The notes: a model not told the origin generated them from the letters alone. A DNA stretch of 54,862 nt from Frankia nepalensis (GCF_016786325.1 NZ_JADWYU010000094.1:67020-121881), one strand, 5' to 3'. Counted from the first letter of the stretch, positions 8,154 through 17,387 are shown. A program made the numbers and translations.

Positions 8154-9017
8154 ATGACGGGAACGCGCGCCTTTGCCACCGAGCAGGTCCTCGTCCGAGC
8201 CCCGGGCCGGGCCGAACGCGACCCCACGGGCAGCGCCCGCCGCCGCGCCGTCCTGGAGATCGGTCTCGCCACGGGTGTCCCGTTGCTGCTCCTCGGGCTG
8301 TGGCAGGCGGCGAGCGGGCTCGGCTGGATCGATGCCCGGCTCTACCCGTCGCCGATCGACATCGTCCGGACCGGCGGCGAGATGCTGGGCGACGGACAGC
8401 TGTGGGGCGACATCTGGCACACCACCGCCCGGGTACTGGCCGGGTTCGCCATCGGCACCGCGGCCGGCATCCTGTTCGGACTGGCGATGGGCTCGGTCCG
8501 GCTCATCCAGGTCGCGCTCGAGCCGACGCTCGACGCGCTCTACGTCGTGCCGAAGCTCGCGTTGCTCCCGGTCTTCCTGACCATGTTCGGCCTCGGCGAG
8601 GGACCGAAGATCGCGCTGGTGGCGGTGACCGTCTTCTTCTTCGTCTGGATCTCGACGATGTCGGCGATCATCGCGGTGGAGGACGGCTACCGGGAGGCCG
8701 GGCGCTGCTTCGGGGCGAACCGCTGGCAGATGTTCCGTCATGTGCTCGTCCCGGCCGCGCTGCCGCAGATGTTCGTGGCGATGCGGGTCGCCGCCGGGGT
8801 CGCGTTCCTCGTCATCATCGCCGCCGAGTTCATCGTCGGGGACAACGGCCTCGGCTATCTGATCTTCCAGTCGCGGACGTTGTTCATCAACGACCAGATG
8901 TTCGTCGGCATCGTCGTCGTCGCGATCGAGGGTGTGCTCTTCGCCGAACTGGTCCGCGCGGTCGGGCGCCGGGTGACCCGGTGGGCGCCGACCGACCACG
9001 AACGCGTCCGGAGCTGA
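8154..9017 (+). CDS. ABC transporter permease, nitrate/sulfonate/taurine class
   Basis: 287 residues with about six hydrophobic segments of the BPD_transp_1 type. The EAA loop that docks on the ATPase is visible as EDGYREAGRCFGANRWQMF followed by HVLVPAALPQM. The N-terminal segment with a WQAASGLGWID-like stretch and the order of membrane helices match SsuC/TauC-like permeases. It forms the membrane channel of the importer encoded by its neighbours. The spacing from the ATPase is 3 bases, so the two are surely co-transcribed. Confidence 0.88.
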   Translation: MTGTRAFATEQVLVRAPGRAERDPTGSARRRAVLEIGLATGVPLLLLGLWQAASGLGWIDARLYPSPIDIVRTGGEMLGDGQLWGDIWHTTARVLAGFAIGTAAGILFGLAMGSVRLIQVALEPTLDALYVVPKLALLPVFLTMFGLGEGPKIALVAVTVFFFVWISTMSAIIAVEDGYREAGRCFGANRWQMFRHVLVPAALPQMFVAMRVAAGVAFLVIIAAEFIVGDNGLGYLIFQSRTLFINDQMFVGIVVVAIEGVLFAELVRAVGRRVTRWAPTDHERVRS

Positions 9018-9135
9018 GCCTCCGGCCCAGCCCTCGCGCTCGCCATCCGGCTTGCGCCCCTCCCCGGGCGGCTTCCGTCCCTCGTTGGGCGGCTTCCGTC
9101 CGCCTGCCCGACCGACCCGCCGTCGGCGCTGGGCC

Positions 9136-9193
9136 GGCGGGGTTTCTCGGGCTCGGGCGGCGCGCTCACGCGCAGCCCACGCGAAACCCCGCC
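9136..9193. repeat. 11-bp inverted repeat between permease and lipoprotein genes
   Basis: GGCGGGGTTTC (9136-9146) is matched by GAAACCCCGCC (9183-9193) across 36 bases. It may reduce read-through, or stabilise the upstream or downstream mRNA, so that the lipoprotein is made at a different level from the channel. Just upstream, GGCGGCTTCCGTCC occurs twice (about 9067-9101). Confidence 0.4.
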
Positions 9194-9274
9194 AGCCGCT
9201 GATCGCCCGCCTGGCACCCGCCTCCCCTGCCCGCGGACCGGTGCCGACCGTTCCCGCACCGAGGAAGGACCCCC

Positions 9275-10420
9275 ATGAGGTCTCGTCGCCGTCTCTCCTT
9301 ACTCCTGTTACCGGCGCTGTCCGCCAGCATCCTGCTCACCGCGTGCGGTGGCGGGGACACCACGGGCGACGAGTTCACGCCCGCGTCCGCCGCGCCGATC
9401 AAGGCCGTCGCCGGCTGCGAGAACGGCTGGACCGACCCCGCCGACCGCTCCGCCACCCGCGCGCCGGCCCGCTGCGCCGCGAACGCGCCGGCGCCGGAGC
9501 CCCTCGCCACAAAGACGAAACTCGTGATCACCGCCGCGACGCCGAAGGCGGAGTTCATCGCGCCGATCCGCTGGGCGCTGGCCAACGGCGAGTTCGAGAA
9601 GGAGAACCTGGAGGTCGAGCTGCGCCAGGTACCGGCCGCGGACGGCCTGAGCCTGCTCGCGCAGGGCGAGACGGACATCATGGTCGGATCTCCCGACGCC
9701 GCGTTCTTCAACGCCGTGAACCAGGGCTTCGGGCTTCGCTGGGTGATGGGCAACTTCTCCGCGCCGGCCACCAGCAAGACCGGTATCTGGGCTCGCGACG
9801 TCGACGGCCGGCCGGCCACCTTCGCCGACCTGAAGGGCAAGACCATCGCGAGCGTCCTGGGCAACGGCAGCCCGACCGTGTACCCGATCGTCCAGCAGGC
9901 CGAGAAGGCCGGCCTGACGTTCGACGACCTGAAGTTCCAGACGCTGCCGGCGGCCGACGTGGTGACCGCGCTGGTCAACGGCGGGGTGGACGGCGCCTGG
10001 GTGCTCGACCCGCTGTGGATCCAGCTGGTGGACAAGCCGGGCCTGACCTACCTGGGCGGGCAGCCGGCCGGCGAGCCGCTCGGCGGGGTGCTGTTCGGCC
10101 AGAACATCCTCGGCGAGAAGCGCGCGGCGGGCGTCGCCTTCACCCGCGCGGTGGTCCGCGCGATCAACACCGAGTTCGCCGCCGACTACAAGTCGGACCC
10201 CGCGTTCGTGGAGGAGCTGGCGAAGGTCGTCGAGCTGCCGGCCGCCCAGCTCACCCAGACGCCGTCGCTCGTCACCGACTGGGAGATCAGGTCGGGGACG
10301 TCGACCCGCCTGCAGGACGCGATGATCAAGAGTGGCGCGCTCAAGTACGACGCGCCGATGGACGAGTCCAAGGTCGTCGACCGCTCCTTCTACGAAGCCG
10401 CGGTCGGGCACAAGGACTAG
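9275..10420 (+). CDS. ABC transporter substrate-binding lipoprotein (NMT1/SsuA-like)
   Basis: 381 residues. An Arg-rich start, a hydrophobic core and the lipobox LTAC (Cys24) mark a lipoprotein anchored outside the membrane. The body resembles NMT1/SsuA/NrtA-type solute receptors: VITAATPKAEFIAPIRWAL, then a GETDIMVGSPDAAF stretch and a hinge near DLKGKTIASVLGNG. It would capture the substrate for the adjacent permease and ATPase. The start ATG follows GAGGAAGGA. Substrate cannot be told from sequence; nitrate, sulfonates, aromatic acids or amidohydrolase substrates are all possible. Confidence 0.85.
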   Translation: MRSRRRLSLLLLPALSASILLTACGGGDTTGDEFTPASAAPIKAVAGCENGWTDPADRSATRAPARCAANAPAPEPLATKTKLVITAATPKAEFIAPIRWALANGEFEKENLEVELRQVPAADGLSLLAQGETDIMVGSPDAAFFNAVNQGFGLRWVMGNFSAPATSKTGIWARDVDGRPATFADLKGKTIASVLGNGSPTVYPIVQQAEKAGLTFDDLKFQTLPAADVVTALVNGGVDGAWVLDPLWIQLVDKPGLTYLGGQPAGEPLGGVLFGQNILGEKRAAGVAFTRAVVRAINTEFAADYKSDPAFVEELAKVVELPAAQLTQTPSLVTDWEIRSGTSTRLQDAMIKSGALKYDAPMDESKVVDRSFYEAAVGHKD

Positions 10421-10436
10421 GGCCGGTCCGGACACC

Positions 10437-10468
10437 GCTCGGCCGGGCCAGGCGCGGCCCGGCCGAGC
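10437..10468 (+). terminator. Strong 13-bp hairpin after the lipoprotein gene
   Basis: GCTCGGCCGGGCC (10437-10449) pairs perfectly with GGCCCGGCCGAGC (10456-10468) across a 6-base loop, 16 bases after the lipoprotein stop. It is a likely terminator or attenuator separating the importer from the iclR-type gene, whose ribosome site lies only 10 bases further on. Confidence 0.65.
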
Positions 10469-10493
10469 AGGCAGGCGGAGGTGAGCTACCGCG

Positions 10494-11396
10494 ATGGCGA
10501 CGTCGAATCCGACCGTGCGGGTGGTAAGCGTGCTTGAAGTATTGATCCGCCACCCACACCGGGGTTACGGCCTCTCGGAGCTCGCGCGCGCGGCCGGCGT
10601 CAGCAAGGGGACCTGCCTCGCGATCGCCGACACCCTCGTCGAGCACGGCTACCTGGTCCAGCACTCCACGACCCGCGCCTACCGGCTCGGCCCGGCGCTC
10701 ATCACCGCCGGGCAGGCGGTCCTCAGCGGGTTCGTCGACCTGCGGCCCGCGCTCGGCGCGCTCGCCCGCGTCACCGCCGAGTTCGACGTCTCGTGCTCGG
10801 TGCTCGCAGTCGACAACGACCAGATCGTGGTACTCGAACGCGTCGGCAACCCCGACCCGACCTACGGTCTGAGCGAGGTCGGGGCCCGGATGCCGTTCGC
10901 CCCGCCCTGGGGCGCGCCGTTCGTCGCCTGGGGCTCGGCCTCGGACCTGGACCGCTGGTTCGGCCGCAGCGTCGTCCCCCTGCCGGAGGCCGCCCAGGAC
11001 TCGCTGCGGCGAGCGCTGCGCGCCGGTCTGCGCCTGGGGTTCTTCGTCACCCGGGAGATCCCGCCGGCGCATCCGGTCGCCGCCGACCTGCACCGGCTGC
11101 GCTCGGCCGCGGGCACGGTGGACCTCGCCGCGCTGCGCCGGCTCGCGGCGGCGCGGCTGAGCGCCGGTGGCTACTTCATCGACGACCTCGACCCGGCCCA
11201 GACCTACCCGGTCAACCACATCTCGGTCCCCGTGCTGGGCGCGGACGGCCGGGCCGTGGCGAGCCTGCTCGCCATGATGTTCGGCCGGGTCGTCAGGGGC
11301 GACGAGATCACCCGTCTCGGCGTCCGCCTCACCGAGGTGGCCGCGGACGTCGCCGCCCGCGTGGCTCGGCCCTACCCGAGCCCGCGATCTCCCTGA
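10494..11396 (+). CDS. IclR-family transcriptional regulator
   Basis: 300 residues. An N-terminal winged helix-turn-helix (about residues 8-65; RVVSVLEVLIRHPHRGYGLSELARAAGVSKGT is the recognition region) is joined to an IclR-type GAF-like effector-binding domain. ATG 10494 follows GGAGGTGAG. IclR proteins usually control adjacent catabolic or transport genes, here most likely the importer, whose promoter carries nested palindromes. The effector domain is somewhat divergent, so the ligand is unknown. It converges on the GH65 gene with only 30 bases between the stops. Confidence 0.85.
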   Translation: MATSNPTVRVVSVLEVLIRHPHRGYGLSELARAAGVSKGTCLAIADTLVEHGYLVQHSTTRAYRLGPALITAGQAVLSGFVDLRPALGALARVTAEFDVSCSVLAVDNDQIVVLERVGNPDPTYGLSEVGARMPFAPPWGAPFVAWGSASDLDRWFGRSVVPLPEAAQDSLRRALRAGLRLGFFVTREIPPAHPVAADLHRLRSAAGTVDLAALRRLAAARLSAGGYFIDDLDPAQTYPVNHISVPVLGADGRAVASLLAMMFGRVVRGDEITRLGVRLTEVAADVAARVARPYPSPRSP

Positions 11397-11426
11397 CCGA
11401 CCCAGCCCTGCCCGGCCCTGCCCGCG

Positions 11427-13796
11427 TCAGGCCGGCTCCGGGGCGCTCGGGGGCCGGAAGAAGTGGGGCTCCCGCCCGGCGGGCTGGTGGGGCCGCTCGG
11501 GCGGTGAGATGTGCGGGATGTCGAGGGTCGCCGGCTTGTCGGGCTCCAGGCGGAACGACTCGCCGTGGTGTTGGAGGGTGATGCTCCCGCCCTCCAGGAT
11601 GGTGTAGGTCGCGGTCTCGCCGGTGACCTCGATGCGCAGGTGGCGGCCGCGCACGCACAGCCCGAACGCGAGCCGGGACAGGCCCTCGGACAGCCGCGGC
11701 GCGAACCTGAGCACCTTCCCGTGGTCGCGCAGCCCGCCGAAGCCCTCGACCAGCGCGATCCAGGAACCGGCGAGCGACGCCATGTGCAGGCCGTCGCCGG
11801 TGTTGCGGGCGATGTCGCGCAGGTCCATCAGCGCGGCCTCGCGCAGATAGGCGTGCGCGAGCGCGAGATGCCCGCACTCGGCGGCGAGCACCCCCTGCGG
11901 CGCGGCCGACAGGGAGGAGTCCCGGACGGTGAGCCCCTCGTAGTACGCGAAGTTGCGCAGCTTCTGCTCGTGGGTGAACGCGTCGCCGCGGCGCTGCATC
12001 GCGAGCACGATGTCGGCCTGCTTGACGACCTGCTTGCGGTAAAGGTCGAAATACGGGAAGTGCAGCAGCAGCGGGTACTGCTCGGGACGGGTCTTCGCGA
12101 AGTCCCAGATCTCGTGCCCGGTGAACCCGTCCGACTGCGGGTGGACGCCGAGGTGCTTGTCGAACGGGATGTACATGTCCTCGGCGGCGTCGCGCCAGGA
12201 CGCGGTCTCCTCGGCGTTGACGCCGAACTCGTGCGCCCGGTCCGGGTGACGTTTCGCCGCCTCCGCCGCCGCGCGCAGGTTCTTCTGGGCCATCAGGTTC
12301 GTGTAGACGTTGTTGTCCGCGATCGCGGAGTACTCGTCGGGGCCGGTCACCCCGTCGATCCGGAACCGGCCGTCGAGGTCGTGATGGCCGAGTGAACGCC
12401 ACAGCCGGGCCGTCTCGACGAGCAGCTCCAGTCCGACGGTGCGTTCGAACTCGTAGTCCTCGGTGACGTTGACGTAGCGGGCGACGGCATCAGCGATGTC
12501 GGCGTTGACGTGGAAGGCCGCGGTGCCCGCCGGCCAGTACCCGGAGCACTCCTCGCCGTTGATGGTCCGCCAGGGGAACGCCGCGCCGCGCAGGTTCAGC
12601 AGCTGGGCACGCTCCTGGGCGAGCTCCAGGGTGGACTGCCGCCAGCGCAGCGCGTCGGCCGCGGCCGACGGGCTGGTGTAGGTCAGTACCGGCAGCACGT
12701 AGGTCTCGGTGTCCCAGAACGCATGCCCGTCGTACCCGGGACCGGTGAGCCCCTTCGCCGGGATCGCCCGGCGTTCGGCGCGGGCACCGGCCTGAAGCAC
12801 GTGGAACAGCGCGAACCGGACCGCCTGCTGGACCTCCGCGTCGCCATCGACCTCGACGTCCGCGCGCTTCCAGAACGCGTCCAGGTAGGCGCGCTGCTCG
12901 GCGAGCAGCCCCTCCCAGCCGGTCTCCTTGGCCGCGACCAGGGCGGCGGCGGCCTGGTCACGCATCGCTGGCAGCGACCGCTGCTTCGACCAGCCATAGG
13001 CCACGAACTTCACGATCCGCAGCTTCTGCCCTGGCTTCAGCACTCCGGTGACCGTGACCCGCCCCGAGTTCGCCTCACTCTCCGAGAACACTCCGAGCGC
13101 GCCGGGACCGTCGATGACGTGGTCCATCGCCACCGCGACCCGGATCTGGCTGTGCCGGGTGACGTGCACCAGCCCGACGGAGGTGTCCCGGGCGATGTGC
13201 AGCTCCGGCACCAGCGGGGACTCCAGCACCGCGGCGGCGCGGGGGTCGCCGGTGCGCACCGGAAGTGTCTCGTTGGCCACCAGTTCGGACTGCACGACCA
13301 CCCGCGTCGCGTCGGTGATCGGCTCGACCTCGTAGCAGATGGCGGCGACGGCCCGCTGGGAGAACGAGACGATCCGCCGGGACACCACCCGGACGACCTG
13401 CCCGGCCGGCGACTCCCACTCGGCCTCGCGGACCAGCACGCCGTCCCGGAAGTCGATCTTGCGTCGGTGTGCGCGCAGCTCGCCGTAGCGGACGTCGAGC
13501 GGCTCGTCGTCGACCATCAGCCGGATCAGCTTGCCGTTGGTGACGTTGATGACGGTCTGGCCCGACTCGGGATAGCCGTAACCGGCCTCGGCATACGGCA
13601 GTGGGCGCAGCTCGTGCACCGAGTTCAGATAGCTGCCGGGCAGCCCATGCGGTTCTCCTTCGTCGAGGTTTCCGCGCAGGCCGATGTGGCCGTTCGACAG
13701 GGCGAACAGGGACTCGGAACGGGCCATGTTCTCCACGTCCAGCCCGTTTTCCTCCAGCGACCACGGGTCGACGCTGTAGGACGCGCTCCCGGCCAT
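11427..13796 (-). CDS. Glycoside hydrolase family 65 protein (disaccharide phosphorylase type)
   Basis: 789 residues, normal for GH65. The N-terminal beta-sandwich begins WSLEENGLDVENMARSES and carries the family GNLDEG turn. The catalytic (alpha/alpha)6 barrel includes FWDTETYVLP and the general-acid Glu488 in GPDEY. KQADIVLAM and the C-terminal jelly roll follow. GH65 phosphorylases split maltose, trehalose or kojibiose with phosphate into glucose and beta-glucose-1-phosphate. The gene upstream in the same transcript is a beta-phosphoglucomutase, which strongly supports the phosphorylase reading. The exact disaccharide cannot be told. The start ATG overlaps the TGA of that gene by one base (TGATG); a TTG one codon earlier is less likely. 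Confidence 0.9.
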   Translation of the reverse strand: MAGSASYSVDPWSLEENGLDVENMARSESLFALSNGHIGLRGNLDEGEPHGLPGSYLNSVHELRPLPYAEAGYGYPESGQTVINVTNGKLIRLMVDDEPLDVRYGELRAHRRKIDFRDGVLVREAEWESPAGQVVRVVSRRIVSFSQRAVAAICYEVEPITDATRVVVQSELVANETLPVRTGDPRAAAVLESPLVPELHIARDTSVGLVHVTRHSQIRVAVAMDHVIDGPGALGVFSESEANSGRVTVTGVLKPGQKLRIVKFVAYGWSKQRSLPAMRDQAAAALVAAKETGWEGLLAEQRAYLDAFWKRADVEVDGDAEVQQAVRFALFHVLQAGARAERRAIPAKGLTGPGYDGHAFWDTETYVLPVLTYTSPSAAADALRWRQSTLELAQERAQLLNLRGAAFPWRTINGEECSGYWPAGTAAFHVNADIADAVARYVNVTEDYEFERTVGLELLVETARLWRSLGHHDLDGRFRIDGVTGPDEYSAIADNNVYTNLMAQKNLRAAAEAAKRHPDRAHEFGVNAEETASWRDAAEDMYIPFDKHLGVHPQSDGFTGHEIWDFAKTRPEQYPLLLHFPYFDLYRKQVVKQADIVLAMQRRGDAFTHEQKLRNFAYYEGLTVRDSSLSAAPQGVLAAECGHLALAHAYLREAALMDLRDIARNTGDGLHMASLAGSWIALVEGFGGLRDHGKVLRFAPRLSEGLSRLAFGLCVRGRHLRIEVTGETATYTILEGGSITLQHHGESFRLEPDKPATLDIPHISPPERPHQPAGREPHFFRPPSAPEPA

Positions 13797-14596
13797 CAAC
13801 GGTGCTCGGGAGACGACGGAACGGACGGGGACGACTGGGGCGACGGGTCTCCGGAGGTCAGCAGGTCACCCAGATCGGCGACCACCACGTCCGCGCCGTG
13901 GGCGCGCAGCGCCTCACCATGCCCGTGCCCGACCCGGTCGATGCCGACGACGTAGCCGAATCCACCGGCGCGTCCCGCCGCGACCCCGGCCTCCGCGTCC
14001 TCGAAGACGGCCGCCCGCTCGGGCGGCACTCCGAGCTCGCGGGCGGCGGCGAGGAACGTGTCCGGCGCCGGTTTCCCTGCGAGCCCACGCTCGACGATGG
14101 TGAGGCCGTCGACGCGGACCTGCAGCAGGTCGGCGAGCCCCGCCACCTCGACGACCTCGCCGGCGTTCGCGCTCGAGGAGACCAGCGCCCGGGCCTTCTC
14201 CGCGGTGACGCAGGCCCGCAGGTAGCGGACCGCGCCCGGGTATGGCCGCACCCCACCCTCGGCGATCTTGTTCAGTACGAGGATGTTCTTACGGGTTCCG
14301 AGGGCGTTGACGGTGAGCCCGGACGGCGGGTCGTCGGCCGTGCCCTCGGGCAGGTGGATGTCACGCGAGGCCAGGAACGAGCGCACGCCGTCCAGGCGGG
14401 GCTTCCCGTCCACGTACTGCTGGTAGTCCCGCTCGAGATCGAAGGGCTCCTCCGGGTCGCCGGACCGCGAGGCCCAGTTCTCCAGGAACTCGTCGAGCAT
14501 TTCCTTCCAGGCCGCCGCGTGTACCTGGGCCGTGCTGGTCAGCACTCCGTCGAGGTCGAACAGGCAGGCATCGATGTGATCAGGCAGCCCGAGCAT
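13796..14596 (-). CDS. pgmB: Beta-phosphoglucomutase (HAD superfamily)
   Basis: 266 residues. HAD motif I is FDLDGVLT with nucleophile D14 and acid/base D16. A helical cap follows, then motif II (VSSSANAGEV), a Lys-bearing GKPAPDTFL motif III, and the AVFEDAEAGVAAGRAGGF motif IV. The NxxGxRKN-like segment NALGTRKN is typical of the beta-phosphoglucomutase/trehalose-linked branch. It converts beta-glucose-1-phosphate from the GH65 enzyme into glucose-6-phosphate. ATG 14596 is chosen because the conserved HAD motif starts 12 residues later; an open extension back to 14869 is low-complexity and Arg/Pro/Gly-rich. Confidence 0.9.
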   Translation of the reverse strand: MLGLPDHIDACLFDLDGVLTSTAQVHAAAWKEMLDEFLENWASRSGDPEEPFDLERDYQQYVDGKPRLDGVRSFLASRDIHLPEGTADDPPSGLTVNALGTRKNILVLNKIAEGGVRPYPGAVRYLRACVTAEKARALVSSSANAGEVVEVAGLADLLQVRVDGLTIVERGLAGKPAPDTFLAAARELGVPPERAAVFEDAEAGVAAGRAGGFGYVVGIDRVGHGHGEALRAHGADVVVADLGDLLTSGDPSPQSSPSVPSSPEHR

Positions 14597-15129
14597 GGCC
14601 GAGGCACTACCCCTTCTTGTCGCTCCCCGCGTCTCTGTGCCTCCGTGGGCCTTGCCTCCGTGCGCAGCGCCACCCCGCGCCGCCCCTCTCGGCGCGGCCC
14701 GGCCCAGCCAGGCCAAGGGCCTCGGCCTGCGCGGGCGTGCCTTCGTCGTGCTCGCGTCCGTCGTCCCGGGGGTTCGGGGCGGGGGCTGGCGGTTCTGCTG
14801 ACGGTTCTGCTGGCGGCGCGGCGACGACCCCGGCGTCGCCCGCCGGAGGCGTGCGAACGGGACATGCATGCGGGCCTCCTACCCCCGTCCAGCCGAGACG
14901 ACTCCACCGCTCGTGACAAATCGTGGCGGGATGTCGGTGAAGGGTGATGCGCTCCGCGCACGACGACGGGCGACCGGCAACAGGCGGTCGGCGGGCGCGA
15001 CGCCACCCGTCGGTGGATGATGGCCCGCCCTGGACGACGGCCACCCTGGTGGACCGGTCGTGGACACTGGTGGACCCGTCAGTGGACAACGACCCACCTG
15101 GTGCGCCGTTGTCCAGTAGGTTGCGGGAC
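14597..15129. other. Divergent intergenic region between pgmB and dcd
   Basis: About 530 bases that should hold both promoters. It contains a 12-base tandem duplication CGGTTCTGCTGA/G (14790-14813) and, nearer dcd, a run of scattered TGGAC/TGGTGGAC repeats. Open frames through it are low-complexity and resemble nothing. I see no RNA gene. Confidence 0.4.
15083..15115. promoter_or_regulatory. Inverted TGGACAACG repeat before dcd
   Basis: TGGACAACG (15083-15091) is matched by CGTTGTCCA (15107-15115) across 15 bases, and several further TGGAC copies lie just upstream (about 15048-15066). The right arm ends just before the Shine-Dalgarno of dcd, so a regulator or RNA hairpin here could control its translation. 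Function is unproven. Confidence 0.35.
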
Positions 15130-15726
15130 GTGCTGCTGTCCGACCGGGACATCCGGGCCGAGATCGACGCGGGCCGGGTGTGCCTCGACCCCTACACCCC
15201 GGGCCTGATCCAGCCGAGCAGTGTGGACCTGCGCCTGGACCGCGCGTTCCGGGTCTTCCAGAACCACCGGTACAGCCACATCGATCCGGCCGTCGAGCAG
15301 GAGGACCTGACCGAGCTGGTCGCTCCCGAGGGCGACGAGCCGTTCGTGCTGCACCCAGGCGAGTTCGTGCTCGGCTCCACCCTCGAGGTCATCACGCTGC
15401 CGGACGACCTGGCCGGCCGGCTCGAGGGCAAGTCGAGCCTCGGCCGCCTCGGGCTGCTCACCCACTCGACCGCCGGTTTCATCGACCCGGGCTTCTCCGG
15501 CCACGTCACGCTGGAGCTCTCCAACGTGGCGACCCTGCCGATCAAGCTGTGGCCCGGCATGAAGATCGGTCAGCTCTGCCTGTTCCGGTTGTCGTCCCCG
15601 GCGGAGCACCCCTACGGCGCCGCGATCTACGGCTCCCGCTACCAGGGCCAGCGCGGCCCCACCCCGTCCCGCGCCTACCGCGACTTCACCCGCGCCCCCG
15701 TCCCCCCGGTCAACGGCCAGGCCTGA
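15130..15726 (+). CDS. dcd: dCTP deaminase (dUMP-forming type likely)
   Basis: 198 residues, normal for the family. It deaminates dCTP for thymidylate synthesis; actinobacterial enzymes usually also hydrolyse the product to dUMP. The conserved start [11 protein letters not shown], the substrate-binding SSVDLRLD, the GKSSLGRLG segment and the [18 protein letters not shown] block with the catalytic Glu are all seen. GTG 15130 is chosen from the family start and the AGTAGG ribosome site 9 bases upstream. The upstream open extension to 14944 is rejected as low-complexity. It stands alone. Confidence 0.93.
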   Translation: MLLSDRDIRAEIDAGRVCLDPYTPGLIQPSSVDLRLDRAFRVFQNHRYSHIDPAVEQEDLTELVAPEGDEPFVLHPGEFVLGSTLEVITLPDDLAGRLEGKSSLGRLGLLTHSTAGFIDPGFSGHVTLELSNVATLPIKLWPGMKIGQLCLFRLSSPAEHPYGAAIYGSRYQGQRGPTPSRAYRDFTRAPVPPVNGQA

Positions 15727-16805
15727 CAGCCCCGTAGGCGACCGGTCCCGAGGCCGGTCATGGGCACGACGGCGCACGGCCTCGGCCGGGGCGCACGGCC
15801 GCGGCCCGGTCCGCTCGAGACCTGCCGCGCTGACCGGCGCTGAGCCGTCCCCGCTCGCGGGCGGGCCCAGTCGCCACCAGGGCCCGACGCGATCAGCTCG
15901 AGTCAGGACTTCTGGGCGAAATGCTCGTTGCCGCATGAGGTATGGGGGCGAAAAGCAGCGCATTCGCCGCCACGAGGCATGGCCGGAAGCCAGGACCGGC
16001 TTGGAAGGTCAAGGGGTGAGCCGGGCCAGCCAAGATCGAGCCAACCATGGCCGAGCCGGGCCGCGCGGGATCGATCGGCGTCGGGCTCGGCCGGGCGGGG
16101 CCGGGCCAGGCCAGGCTGGTCAGGCCGGTTGGGTCGGGTCAGAGCCCGGCCAAGGCGAACGGCCCGGGCGACGGGGTCGCGCCGGGCCGTTCGGGTGGGA
16201 CGGGGCGCCGCTGGTCAGGCAGCGGTGGTGCTTCGTCGGCCACGGGCCTCACGGTCCGCCGGCGCGGCGTCGTCGGGCCCCGCGGCCCGGGCCGGGCCGC
16301 GCGCCGGGCCCGCCCCGGCCCGGCCGCGGGGCGGGCCGCCCCTGCCCGACCGCTGTCTCCCGCGGCTCCCAGCCGCCCCCCGCGCGCCACCGAGCAGGCG
16401 CTCCCGGTCCCGCCGGCCCATCTCCCACCGGCGTCAGGCCCGACGTGCCAGCTCCGCGCCGCGTACCCGACGCCGGCCGGCCCGCCGCGGGTGCTCCGGC
16501 CCCGGCGTGGTCACGGACGCGGCCGGCCGGATGGCTCCGGCTCCGGTCGCCCGGCCGCTCCGATCATCCCGACGGCACCGACCCGGCCGCCCGGCCGCGC
16601 GCGTGTGACCGCGCGCCCGGCCGCGCCGGGAGCGTCGCGCCACCCGCGCCGCTCCGCCGGCACCTGCCGGCTCGGCAGCCCGGCGGCGCGGGCCGTCGTC
16701 ATGCTCTAGCGCCCAACCCGCATCTCCAGCAACGTTCGCCGCCGCTCCACCGTCCAGCTCGCCGCCGGCCGTTCGACCTCGCCGGCCCACTGCGAGCATG
16801 GGACA
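15727..16805. other. Long GC-rich, low-complexity gap without a recognisable gene
   Basis: Over 1 kb with dense GGCCGGGC-type words, especially 16030-16700. Several frames stay open, but the translations are Arg/Pro/Gly/Ala-rich without family resemblance, as expected from extreme GC content. A small hairpin follows dcd (GACCGG / CCGGTC, 15740-15759), and a very strong stem-loop lies at 16156-16193. I see no tRNA or known RNA gene. Confidence 0.45.
16156..16193. repeat. Exceptionally strong stem-loop in the GC-rich gap
   Basis: CGAACGGCCCGG (16156-16167) pairs with CCGGGCCGTTCG (16182-16193). Inside it GCGAC pairs with GTCGC, leaving a three-base loop and one bulged G, for 17 pairs in all. 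It is not next to any gene end, so it may belong to a small RNA or a palindromic repeat rather than a terminator. Confidence 0.5.
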
Positions 16806-17288
16806 GTGACCAACACACCGGACATCACGGACGGGAACACGCCACCACGCAACGGTGGCCACCGTCCGAAGGTGGTCAACGAGCGCGCGCTGCTCGATTT
16901 CGGCCGAACCGGCCAGGAACGGCTCGCCGACAGCGTCACCGGCTTCGCCGGCTCGATGTCATTCGTCTATGTGCACGTCGCCTGGTTCGCCTTCTGGATC
17001 CTGCTCAACCAGGGCGCCTTCGGCACCCAGATGATCTTCGATCCGTTCCCCTACGGGCTGCTGACGATGGTCGTAAGTCTGGAAGCCATCTTCCTGTCGA
17101 CGTTCGTGATGATCAGCCAGAACCGGGACACCCGCCGCCAGAACGTGCGCGCCGACCTGGACTACGAGACCACCGTCCGGTCCGAGGTCTGGTCCGCGCA
17201 CATCGGCCGCCAGCTCGGCATCGACCCGGCGGCGATCGAGGTCGACGTCCGGGCGATCCTGCGCCGCGACGGTACTCCGCCGTCCTGA
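16806..17288 (+). CDS. DUF1003 membrane protein
   Basis: 160 residues. Two hydrophobic helices (about residues 50-70, FVYVHVAWFAFWILLN, and 83-103, LLTMVVSLEAIFLSTFVMI) with the SQNRDTRRQNVRADLDYETT loop after them are characteristic of DUF1003, a family of small bacterial inner-membrane proteins of unknown function, sometimes linked to cyclic-nucleotide or metal-related loci. The start is GTG 16806. The gene converges on the SDR gene, with a shared hairpin between. Confidence 0.8.
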   Translation: MTNTPDITDGNTPPRNGGHRPKVVNERALLDFGRTGQERLADSVTGFAGSMSFVYVHVAWFAFWILLNQGAFGTQMIFDPFPYGLLTMVVSLEAIFLSTFVMISQNRDTRRQNVRADLDYETTVRSEVWSAHIGRQLGIDPAAIEVDVRAILRRDGTPPS

Positions 17289-17337
17289 GACCGCCCGCCC
17301 CGCCGACGGACGACAGCGACGACGACGGCCGCGACAG

Positions 17338-17387
17338 GGTGCCGGCGAACGACCGCGGGGCGCTGGCGAACGACCGCAGGGTGCCGG
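17338..17387. repeat. 21-bp tandem repeat, about 2.4 copies
   Basis: GGTGCCGGCGAACGACCGCGG (17338-17358) is followed by a near copy (17359-17379) and the first 8 bases of a third. It lies between two convergent genes. Confidence 0.55.

Noticed and set aside
12510-13955. Open frame antisense to the GH65 gene
   Set aside because: Low-complexity translation opposite a canonical GH65 sequence.
14597-14869. N-terminal extension of the beta-phosphoglucomutase
   Set aside because: The 91 added residues are Arg/Pro/Gly-rich and precede a standard HAD start at ATG 14596.
14944-15129. N-terminal extension of dCTP deaminase
   Set aside because: The added 62 residues contain repeated TGGAC-derived codons and the family starts at LLSDRD; GTG 15130 has a ribosome site.
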